This document shows positions 1 to 11,000 of a DNA stretch of 64,000 nucleotides, one piece after another. The notes below the pieces were generated by a model. It saw nothing but the letters and a program-made list of their open reading frames with translations. It ran no database searches and was not told the DNA's origin. The stretch is from Silurus meridionalis (Eukaryota > Chordata > Actinopteri > Siluriformes > Siluridae): assembly GCF_014805685.1 (NCBI RefSeq), contig NC_060890.1, positions 18,332,000-18,395,999 on the forward strand, given 5' to 3'. Every line of letters starts with the position of its first letter. Within the stretch, counting starts at the first letter, position 1. A program made the translations under genes and the position numbers.

Positions 1-1341
1 TGCATAAGATTAGAAATAAATAAGCTCAAGCTTTGGAGAAATGACCTTGGTGAGAGGAGTGGTGCAGTCTGGAGAAACAGAGCACGCAGTCCTTTACTGC
101 AGTGTTAGGACATTAATGCTGATGCAGACTGGTAAGCATGACTGATTTAAATTGATTAGTTTAGCCTATTTAATTATAGAGAAGGTATAGATGAGCAATA
201 AATCAATTCATAAAATACATTTCAAAAACTCAATTCTATGAATATTTAAATATCATGATCTGTCAAATGTACCTACTGGATATATGTTGCTTTCCATTGC
301 CAAAGAATTGCCATGGTAGAGACATCAGTCAAGCCTGAATCTTGTGTAATGACTTTCTCGACAAGGCCACAGTGAAGATGCACTGTAGCGAAGATGTTCT
401 TTTCCTTTTTTTTTTTTTTTTTTCTGGTGCATTACATCACTGGGCAAATGAACATGTGGACACAGCTGGAGCTGCATGCCTGCCACACACCACACTGGAT
501 CTATCATTGTATCTTATGTCACGATTTCAGTGGTAGTATAGCTACTCATCTCACACAGACTAAAAAACCCTGCCGCAGAGGCATGCACGAATGCACACGC
601 AAACGCACACGTGTGTGGGTTGGGGAGGGGATTGCTGCAGCAGTGCTCACACGGGTACAGGGCTAGATGCTGCACAGAGGAATAATAATAATAATAATAA
701 ATATTATATTGTATCATATCATATCTAATTGTCTCACAACTCTTGTATGAATATGAAGCAACTGAAAAAGCATTCTGTCATGCAATATTCATAGAATATA
801 TAAGGTTTAACCTGATTATCCTTTTTTTTTTTCATTACTAGGATGAAAATATTTTCACACATCATTATCATTTTTTAGTCCCAATAAAGAATTTTTATTA
901 TTTTTTCCTTTTGGCGTTGAACCCGATCTGCAATTCATTTCATTTGGTGGCATCTAAAATCCTGTTAGTCCCTTTCTGTTCCTTTGCACTGCCTCTGCAG
1001 TACCGTAGCTCATCTGCCATTGTCATTTCCTCTAGAACCTACCGAACCATGCAGAAACTAATGTGCATTATCATATTTCTTAATTCCCATGAGACCCCTG
1101 GCATACACATTCATACACAGACACACGTAGTGAATTGCCGAATGGAGTCATTAATCACATGCACCTTAGGGTTTAAGGAGATCTCATGGGACTCTTCTGG
1201 GTTCTTTTACATAACTGGCAGATCATCACCGGTGCCAGCACCGCAGTGTGTTATACGACATCAGAACACGTTAAAGCACTGCACCTGCAGCAGACCGATC
1301 ATCCAGCTCTGCTCTGCTCTCCCTCCCTCACTGGCACTTAC
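1..1341 (-). other. sncg: sncg intron 1 (partial)
   Basis: No synuclein exon 2 was found on the minus strand. The stretch is AT-rich, with a poly-T run near 405-423 and a short AAT microsatellite near 682-703. Open frames here are short or antisense to the sncg exon. Confidence 0.6.
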
Positions 1342-1482
1342 CTACATACATGACGCCCTCTTTGGTCTTCTGAGCCGCCTCTTCAACGCCAGCTTTGGTC
1401 TTCTCTGCGGCGGCCACCACTCCCTCTTTGGCCATGGAAAATCCCTTCATTAGTACATCCATCCTGGCTGCTGTGTATGGAG
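1342..1482 (-). CDS. sncg: gamma-synuclein, first coding exon (partial gene)
   Basis: Coding part is 1342-1462 on the minus strand (121 nt, 40 codons plus one base); bases up to about 1482 would be 5' leader. It encodes the synuclein N-terminus beginning [16 protein letters not shown], with the imperfect KTKEGV repeats (EKTKAGV, QKTKEGV) that form the lipid-binding amphipathic helix, ending at MYVG. The exon ends in a clean donor (G|GTAAGT at 1342/1341), the position and phase at which synuclein genes split the codon after YV. Synucleins are small presynaptic or neuronal proteins that bind membranes. Beta and gamma synuclein share this N-terminus; I choose gamma because the neighbours (mmrn2, bmpr1a, ldb3) are those of human SNCG. 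Remaining exons must lie left of the window: I found none in 1-1341. A possible acceptor lies at 1483-1484, so an upstream noncoding exon is possible. Confidence 0.88.
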
Positions 1483-1720
1483 CTGCGGTTAAGATGTAGA
1501 AAACAGAGAATATAGAAAGATGGGACTGCTCTCTGTGGCAATGTGTGTGTGTGTGAGGGTTTGTGAGTAAATAGAGCCGTAGAGAGATAGAGAGAAAGAG
1601 AGCTGGAATGAGGGAGAGAGGATTATGGGGCAATTCTGTGCTCAAACAGAAACACACCGAGCCACCTTTGACGTAGAGATTGGTGTATCAGGCACGTGAG
1701 AGGAAGTGTGAGACTGCGAG

Positions 1721-1766
1721 GGAGAGGGAGAGAGATAGAGAGGAGAGAGATAGAGAGCGAGAGAGA

Positions 1767-1809
<43 letters not shown>
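1721..1809. repeat. GA/CT-rich microsatellite
   Basis: Purine-only GA tract with GATA and GTGA interruptions, ending in about 15 uninterrupted GA units. It lies about 260 bases upstream of the sncg start codon on the sncg strand side, where it could affect promoter structure. Confidence 0.9.
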
Positions 1810-1810
<1 letters not shown>

Positions 1811-1910
1811 AGGCGCACCAGGACTGGATGCAAAGAGACAGAGCCTGCTGAATGCTGCAACGCATTTATGTCAGGCTGCAGCTTTAGACCACCCCCTATT
1901 TCACACACAT

Positions 1911-1914
<4 letters not shown>

Positions 1915-1993
<79 letters not shown>
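1915..1993. repeat. (CA)n microsatellite
   Basis: Nearly pure AC dinucleotide array of about 37 units, starting after an imperfect ACATATAC leader. Confidence 0.95.
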
Positions 1994-1997
<4 letters not shown>

Positions 1998-3047
1998 AAA
2001 TTGATTGTGAATGAGACACACTGATCTGAAATATGACACCAGCATAATACATTTTTTCATTAAACAGGACATTTCTTGTTGATTGTTGTACTTGTTACAT
2101 TTTGTGCTTTATGTTCTGTGACATCTGATCTCAGCAGTTTCAAACTGTTCCTCAGTTGCATTTGTAGGTTCCTGTTAGAATTCTCTTAGCATTTAATGGC
2201 TTTTCAACAAATAGTAATACTGATGATGTATATGACGAAGCTCTAAGAAAAAACCTCAATGATGAAATACAGTCGTGTCTACAACCTGACCACAAAAAAC
2301 AGCTGAATCACCCTGTTTTCATCCCAGTAAAGGATGTGACTACACAGCAAATTTTAGTGTGCTGTGGATTGCTGAACATCCACCCTCTTGCTCAAAGCTA
2401 ATTGGTCCATGACAGGTCAATGGGTGGATTTGATGGAAACAGAGGCAGTCTCTCGAGGCCTGTAAGATGGAGTGAACCCTGATGGCAGGAGATGAGGTCT
2501 CGTTCTCTTTTTTTCCCCCAGACTCAATGCTAGGCTTCTAGTCGGCCAGCTGGCTACCATTATCACCAGACACAGCATGAGGAGAATAGCATCAAACACA
2601 CAAAATAAAGCAGACTAAACATGAAGCATGTTTGTGCTCCCTTCTGCAGTGACTACAAACACGTCACAGACATAACACCCTATCACGCCGCAGAAATACA
2701 CTGCTGTATGTTGTATTACACCATGACACAGAGTTACTGATTCATGTACCATCATGTTTATATATGAGTAAAGCTCTTAGACACTGCCATTCACTGTCAA
2801 CTAAACAACTAAACCATATTTATGTGAAATATAGTTTTTCTCAAAGAATTATACATACAGTATTCTATGTATTATCTACATTTTGTTGATGTTTTTCATT
2901 TTGTTATTTTTATTAGTTTCATTACAACCAAATCTTTAAAAAAAAAAAAAAGGGAAATACTGGTCAGTATATTAGACAGTGAAATATTTAATACACTTTT
3001 TGTCTAAAAACCCATCTTTTAAAGCTCCCACACTTTCTGTCTCTTAA

Positions 3048-3050
<3 letters not shown>

Positions 3051-3114
<64 letters not shown>
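3051..3114. repeat. (AT)n microsatellite
   Basis: Pure AT dinucleotide array of about 32 units, followed by an A-rich and T-rich junction. Confidence 0.95.
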
Positions 3115-3118
<4 letters not shown>

Positions 3119-4787
3119 GTTTTTTTTTAGCCAGGTAAGCCTAAGCTATTTGTTATGCTCACCAGGATCTGTATTGTTTCAATTCTTTCAGTGAAAATAG
3201 ACAGAATCTTGGCTTCCCTTTACACCTTAACATACCAATAAAGACTAATATATACTGAAATAGAAAATATGACTGTACTATTTTCTCTCTGACTCTCAGT
3301 CTTTGCTCTCTGATTTAAAAGCTCAGTTCCCAGGTGGAAATTTGTAGGATTGGAAATGACTAGCAAACTTCAGTCACCAAATTCTTTTTAAGTGGCTATC
3401 TGATTAGTTTTTGCCAATTTCCCTCTACACAGCCTGTACTTTCCCATTACTTAACAGTTACCAGTCTGAAACAACCATAGACTTCCTTTAAGGTTTATGG
3501 AAAGTTGGATAGCACTCAAACATGTTTACATGGTAGCTGAGCATGGTTTATAGACTTTTCTGTTCTGCACCAATTCTGTAAAGACCCTCACTGTTCACTT
3601 AATTACTATATATTATGCAGGCCAATCATGTGGCAGCTGCATGCTGGATAAAAGCAAATGCAGGCAAAAATAAAAAAAAAAAAAGTAAAAAGTAAAAAAT
3701 ATATTGTATATATATTTAAACATTTCTGTTTATACATTATAATGGTCCATACTTAGTTACATCTCAAATCCTGATGTTTAGATGAATTCTTAGACTATTG
3801 CACTACTTTCAAAATGTAATCAAGTTTTTCATTTCAGGCAAAAATAAAGGCAAAAATGGGATGACACGGTGGTTCTGAAATGTAAGGTCACTAAGGGTCA
3901 GCTCAGTGGACAGGAAGCTCTTGATCAGTGTGCAGGAAACTGTGAAGTTTTGACAGGGTCTGTGGCCAGCAGCATGTGTTTGTTGTCACAGCTGAGCCAC
4001 ACACGATAGAATCGGTCAGACGGACACTGAACCCGTGGCTCTAAGGAGCACCGCATTGCAAATCCACAACATTGTACACTGTAGCCTGGTTTTCTTCAAT
4101 TTATCCACACAATAGGACCCTTCTCCGTTTTTCCAAACAGGGCGGGCCTTGCGCAGCTGCTTTGCTGGTGGGATGTTGTCTCTTTAGATTGAGAAAGCAC
4201 AGCTGATATCTGCTAAAAGGGTCTGGGGTCAGCACTGAGAACAAGGCCTCTAGTGTGTGAGGGCACTTATTTATAATTTAGGACACAGACATGAAGCTGG
4301 TTCCTTTGCAACACTTTGCACTGGTTAATTTTGTGTTGTTAGAAAAAAAAAACACCTGATAAATGTATGCCAAACACACTCAAATTTATTACTGCTTTCC
4401 AACAGGATAGAAAGTATACAAAAAGGTACATACATGTGTGTGTGGCAGTGAAAGCATAAGCCCTGTATATAATTGACAACCAGTTTCCTCCAGCACCTTT
4501 AACCCTTTAAAACAAGCAGCCTCTTTCCTTCAATTGTTTGAGGGTGTAATACTGTCAAGGGAGAGGAGGGAGTGAGAGACCGAGAGACCGAGAGACAGGA
4601 AGTGGGTGCAGAGAGGGTGGGGACTGAGAAAGTTTTGTGAAAAAGCTTGAAGTCTGAGAGAGAAGAGCACACAAATAGAAAGGCAGAGGGAGAAAACTGT
4701 TCTCAGAAGCAAACTACAAACTGGAGAATCATTTCCAGTGCCTTTTTCCTGATGCTGCCTGTGTGTTTTTGTGTAAGAGGCAGGGGG

Positions 4788-5044
4788 ATGGACATCACTG
4801 TGCTCATGTTGCTGCTGGCCATGCTGCAATGCTCATATTGCTTTAGTGAGCTGAGAGCCAGGGATCCAGATGTAGAGGAAAAAGAAAAGGCAGAGCTTAA
4901 AAGCAACTTTAGCCCAGCTAACACCATGGTTCCACTTGAATATGAGCATCTCAGCAGATCTGGACAAATGGATACTCAGGTGGAGAGACCTGAGAAGCCT
5001 TTGACCTTTTTGAGCGAGAGTTTACATCAGCCTGCAGGCACAGG
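4788..5044 (+). CDS. mmrn2: mmrn2 coding exon 1 (signal peptide)
   Basis: Encodes the signal peptide and a charged spacer (ELRARDPDVEEKEKAE). Donor is CAGG|GTAAGA, phase 2. No homologue of the spacer is obvious to me. Confidence 0.85.
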
Positions 5045-8000
5045 GTAAGAACATTTTACTTATTAAATCAATAATGAAAACAGTATAAAGATGCAAATAG
5101 TTAAATACTGCACCAAGTTAACAGTGATTTACAATTTTGCAAGTCAGAATGCTTCCTATAAATCTACAAATATTAGGGCTAGTTAGAATGCATCAGTTTG
5201 TTACAAATTTCCTACCATCTGCATCTCATATACATAAATAAAAATAAAGATAATTATAATATAAAAAAAGATACTGTGGAGATTTTTGATTCTTAACATA
5301 CAAACAATATAAATGCATACTCAAAGGTAAAACAGTGGTCCTAAAAGTCATATTTATATTGTATTTGGCTTTTACAGGTACATTGCATTCCTCTATAAAT
5401 ACTTGCGTCTTACATTCTCACAAATATGCTATATAGTGAAACACTTTACATTGTTTTTTAATATACCTCAAGTGCATATTTCCAGCACAATAGTAATTTC
5501 ACCTTGTACTAATAATTACTAAGTGATTAATTAAAGTGATTAATTAAAACTATAAACCTTGTTTCCATGAGGAGCTGAATTGTTGCCATAGAGTTATTTT
5601 TTGTTTCATCTGACCGGTTATGTTTTTCCAAAAGATTTCTTGGTCTACATGCTTTTAGATGTGTATCTCTGTGCTTATTTTTAGCAACAAAGTTTTTTGC
5701 ATGGATTGTAGGAAATAAGATTACTAAAATGCAATTTATTGCTTATTGCTTTCAGGTCATCCTTTAAGTTTCTCTCACACCCAATTTTGAATCTGAAAAC
5801 ATGCAGTCTGAGAGTGTGTGAAATTGTGCATGGTGCAAGTGTCCTGTTTTTATTAGTGAACGTTGTGCCTGTATATTACATATAATTGTTCTGTGTTGAT
5901 GTTTAAGAGCTTCCCTGTTGCCCTGGAGCATTTTTCATTTCAGTGCTAAAGTATAGGAGATGTATATATGAGAAGTCTAGGAAGCTCTTTCACCTTCACC
6001 ACTATTGCTACTTTTTACCAACCAACATCGGTTTTTCAACATCGGTCAACATATATTATCAAGTGAACAAGGGAAAATTTGCACAAGAACATTTATCATC
6101 CAGCATTTCTCTCTCGAACATGATACATTTTTGTGTAACTTTTTACTATTTACACACCAAACTCCATTACTAACCAAACTATTAGGAAAACCATACCCAT
6201 ACTGGATAGGGCCTTCTTTTACTTTCAAAATGGCATATTTCTTAATGTCATGAAAGTTGAAAAACATATTTTGTGATTTAGACTTAATGTTGATATAATT
6301 GCAACACTCATTTTCTGTAGATGCATTTTCATGCTGCAAATCTGCTTCACCATGTCTATTAATCTATGTATTTTCTATTGAAATCTGCTCTTGGTGTTTG
6401 ACAAGGCCACTAAAATCCCTGAATTCATTGTCATGTTCATTTGTGACATGGTATATTATCATGCTGGAAATAGATATTAGAGGATGTATAAATTGTAGCC
6501 AATTGTAGCACATGTTCACCAACAATACTGTAATAGGCTGTGGCATTCAAACAATGATTGATTGGTATTAAAAGGCCCAAAGTGTGCCAAGAAAACATTT
6601 GTGGTACCAAATTCTGACCCTACCATCTATGTGCCTTAGCATAAATTTAAATTATCAGACACACTTCATATTTACAGTGTTCAACTGTCCGGTTTTTGTG
6701 AATCTATGGCCACTGCAGACTCCTGCCTTCTGTTTATGGCTGAAAGAATTGGAACCAGACATGGACTTAACCTTGGTCAGCCCAGGGTTAACATGTGCTT
6801 TCTGAGATTTCTTTGCTCACCAATAATTGTACAGAGTGGATAATTGTGTTATAGTAGCCTTTCTGTCCGTTTAAAACAGTCTGGCCATTCTCCATTGATA
6901 TCTCTCATCAACAGGCATTTTTGTCTACAGAACTAGATGTTTTTATTTGTAATTGCACCATTCTGATTTAATTTTGTAGACTATTGTGCATGAAAATCCC
7001 AGGAGATCAGCCGTTATAAAATACTCAAACCAGCCTGTTTGGCATCAACAACCATACCGCAGTCAAAATCATCAAGATCAAAATTTTTTCCCCATTCTGA
7101 TTGTTAATGTGAACATTACCCGAAGCTAGTGGCTCGTATCTGCAGTATTTTATGCATTGCCCTACTGCCACATATTTGACTGATTAGAACTGCATGAATG
7201 ATTAGGTGTACAGGTGTTTCTAATAAAGTGCTTAGTGAGTGTATAATGGCAGGCTCCGCCATATAAAGGTTAGAGAGGGTTAAGGGTCTGGTTTAAATGA
7301 GCAAATATGTCAGTTTGAACCCCAAGCCTAGAATGTTTAACCAACGAGCTAGAAATGTAGCCAAATCAGCAGATATTATGCGCATATCTTGGAAGTGGTA
7401 TATAATAATAAAACTAACAAATGTTCCCAAATTCTGTCCGATATCAAATATATTTAAATATGTGGTCAAAAAGTGGAAATGCTCTAATTTAGTTCTATAA
7501 AGTTTAAACTAATTAATATGGCTGAGTAAATATGGCTGTTTTAGGCCGATCATGAGCTCAAGTTGATGTACTGTCATCATGCAGAGCACAGGTTCCCAGT
7601 GAAATATGATCCCAGGAGATGCTCTGCACAGGGGATACTTAGTGTAGCTCATTCATCAGCAGGTAGAAAAAAGCATAGCGTATTGAGTCTGGACTAGCAT
7701 GAACCAGTGTATGTGTGCAGACATGACTCACCGAAGAGGCTCAAATAAAAACATAAGAGGTGTTTAAAAACAGATTCATCGATAAAAACTACGAGCTGAG
7801 ATGAAAGATGGAGTGAAGATTAAAAACCGATGAGATGAGGGGTATAGAGGCTTGAACAAATGGTATTAGATTAAAAGTATACAGCACACAAAGAAAAGGA
7901 CAGTCAAGCCACATGATAGGATTAGAGAAATAGATGATAGAAATAGATGATAAACCAATTCATGTAGAATGAGCAGCTCATTGTATTCAATTTTTTTGCA

Positions 8001-11000
8001 AAATTCTGAATAGCTACTTATAGTTCTATTGGTCAAAAGTATACAACTTTGTATACATCTTAATTAAAACATGTTTGTCAACCCAGGTCTTACTAGGTTT
8101 AAGAATCACCTTGGGTTAGGCTTGGGCTGCATATTCTGTAGTGGAAAATAGTGAATAGTGACTTTGAAAACACTTCTACGATATGCATTTACTAATAAAT
8201 ATTGTAAATTATTCAACTGGAAAACATTCTATGCATTAGATTAAAATTTTTGTTTGCAAGATATTAAGATTGAACATAATTTACACATAATGTGGCACAG
8301 ATTGGACTTAAAAAAAAAAGTCTAACGTGCATCTGACATCATTATATCATGCATTGATATGTGAATATCATCATAAATGTTGGTATATCAATTTCAACAT
8401 TTTGTTAGCATAAGAGGGATCTACTAGATCTTATCACTATACAGGTTGGTATAAACAACAAACCCTTATTACTATGTCTTAGATCTTAAAAGGGCCAATA
8501 GAAGTAACAAAGCCTCTGTATTGCATATATTCATACTTTCATTCTCAAACAGCTTTCCTTATCTCAGCTCTCATCTTTCTTCTCTGCTTACACTTTAATC
8601 TTTTCTTTAACCCAGATTTCCTCCATTCTGTTTTCTTTTGTGCTGCTCTCTCCATCCAGGAACTGGTGTACATTTGTTCATCAGCGTTTGATAAACACGG
8701 CTGAGCTCAGTGGTGCTGAGGAGCATAAAGAGAGGTCAGTTAACCTGCACGCACACACGCACACACACGCGCACACACGCACACACACGCACACACACGC
8801 ACACACACGAGTATACAAGGTTGAGAAGATCCATTTTTATTTTAATCAGGGCTGTAATTAATGGAATAATCGTGATCTCATGTTTATGCATTAGGATTGA
8901 TTTGTGTGTACAGGATATTTAATCTCAGTTTTTCTTGTTATGGTAAATCTGGTTTGGCAATTAGGACATTTCCTTTGTTCAAATTGGAGATAATTTTTAA
9001 ACACTTGATTGCAACCATCATTTAAGATTCACCAATTCTGAAAATGGCATGAGAAACCAATGCATTTATAAGATTCATATATCACTATGGCTTAAAAGAT
9101 TTTCAAAAAAGAAACAGTTTGGTCATTAATGGTCAGTTCTATGCTAGAAGGAAAAAATAAGTGAGAATTTAAATCAAAGAACACATCCTAACTCTATTAT
9201 GTTGTTGGATGTTTTGTCAGATAAAAGACTGATACACTTATAAAAAAAAAAAAAAAATAGTGCATCCTGAATAAGTATTATTTATAAATACTAAAGCAAC
9301 ACCTCACAGTATCAGGCAGAAGGTTGCAAACCTGTCTTTCAGTAGGACATTAGTACTAGGAATTTCTCTAAAATTGACAACAGTGTGAAGACATTAGATG
9401 ACTAGTATAAAGACATAAAGACTATACATAAAAAATTGTGAACTTAAAAAAACATGCCCACACAATAATACTCTGAGTTACACTTTTCCTGTCAAGAGAA
9501 ATGTGCATGTATGTAAATTTGTGACCCGCTGAAAATACATTCCCTTATTGACTTTAAAGTGGAACTGCATGTGAAACAATGAACTTAAACATATTTAGCT
9601 TACATCAGTACAAACCTCTGATGTCTTTAAATGGTACTGATCAGCTCTCCTCACATCCTATGTATAGACAGAAGAAGAAAACTAATAATGCATTGTATTG
9701 GAAATGCTGCCCAGGCCATGGAGGCTACTTCTGTCAGGAGACAGGTAAACACATTCCCACACATCCACAATCACCCTAAACTTTATCATTAGGATTTACA
9801 CTATAAACAATGACCTACGTGACCTACAAACATGTCATACCAATGTGTAGAATGAACTACTGCTAATTGTTCTAAAGAAATGTTCACTTCTCTGGTTGGT
9901 GGGAGTTATATCTTCCACAGTTTTTTCAAATGTCTAAATTTTGGTTATTTCAGTTGCTATACAGAATTAAATATAACCAGATATGTTTAGATTATGGGAA
10001 TATAACCAGATATGTTTAGTTTATGGGAATATAAAGCATGAACAGTGCATTTTGCAGCTAGAAATTATTTATGTACACAGAGTGTAGCAACCAGCAGAAA
10101 TAGAACCCAGGCCATAAAATATGCATTTCATTGCACAGCTGATGTAAAAGGCCACATTAATTAGCATTGGTTGGACTTGGTGTAAAATGGGGGCAGGAGT
10201 AGTGTGGATAATGTGAGAGGTATTACGTTATTGGGAAAAGTCCAGAGTGCTGACATGTTTTCATTCCAGTCAAACGAAAGCCACAATAGTTTAAAGAACA
10301 ACAATGATTGTTTAAACAAGTGGAATCACTTGTGGTTTTTCTTTGGATGAAAACCTGCAGCCACACAGACCCTTTGCAGATAAGATTTATGATAAGACCC
10401 TAGTATTATAATTTAATGAATGAGATCATTATTTAGAATATATTTTATGTCATGTAGCACTTCCCTGTCATTCACAGTGGCTTCAACAAGAATAGGTCAA
10501 CCACACACAGAATCAACCCCAACAGACGTTTCACCGGATGATAACTCAGATTCTGGCAAGTATTCTGAATTTAGACCTAAATGATCTCACTTTTGGCACA
10601 TAACTCATAATCCCTCACACTACAGTGCTTGTTTGCTTCTTCCATTAACGTCTGGTTCTAACATGTAGAAAATATTCCCACAAAATATTTTGCTCTGCAA
10701 TGAAACCTCAAGTGACTGGAAAATGAGAGGGAGGCAGTTAAACCTAAGAATGCAATAGCATAAAAGATTTGAGGATGAAGTTTTAGAGTCAACTATTTAA
10801 ACAAACATTAATATTTTGTTATGTTGTGTGTGGACCTCAATGGATTTATTACTACACTGCAATACTTTACTATTTAGTTGTCAAAGGTCTCCCAAGATAT
10901 AGAAATGAGAGGATATTATAAATTTGAAAAGTGGTTAATGGACATGCAAAATTCAAAAAATTTGACATATACTTAAAAAAAAAAAAAATCACATTTACTA

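Larger units (their letters stand above)
1483..4559. other. head-to-head intergenic region sncg / mmrn2
   Basis: About 3.3 kb separates the start codons of the divergent sncg and mmrn2. It contains a GA-rich tract (about 1721-1809), a long CA repeat (1915-1993) and an AT repeat (3051-3114). A TATA-like heptamer (tatataa, 4466-4472) lies about 320 bases before the mmrn2 start, but is unsupported as a promoter. No further coding exon was recognised. Confidence 0.55.

Noticed and set aside
911..1453. 180-codon plus-strand open frame
   Set aside because: It has no ATG-supported homology and its end is simply antisense to the sncg exon.
2417..2599. Minus-strand 60-codon frame with a hydrophobic, signal-like start
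   Set aside because: Its first codon is GTG, there are no splice or homology signals, and a hydrophobic stretch of this size arises often by chance.
4647..4787. Earlier in-frame start for mmrn2
   Set aside because: The frame is open from 4647, but the signal peptide begins at the ATG at 4788 and a start far upstream would bury it behind a charged leader.
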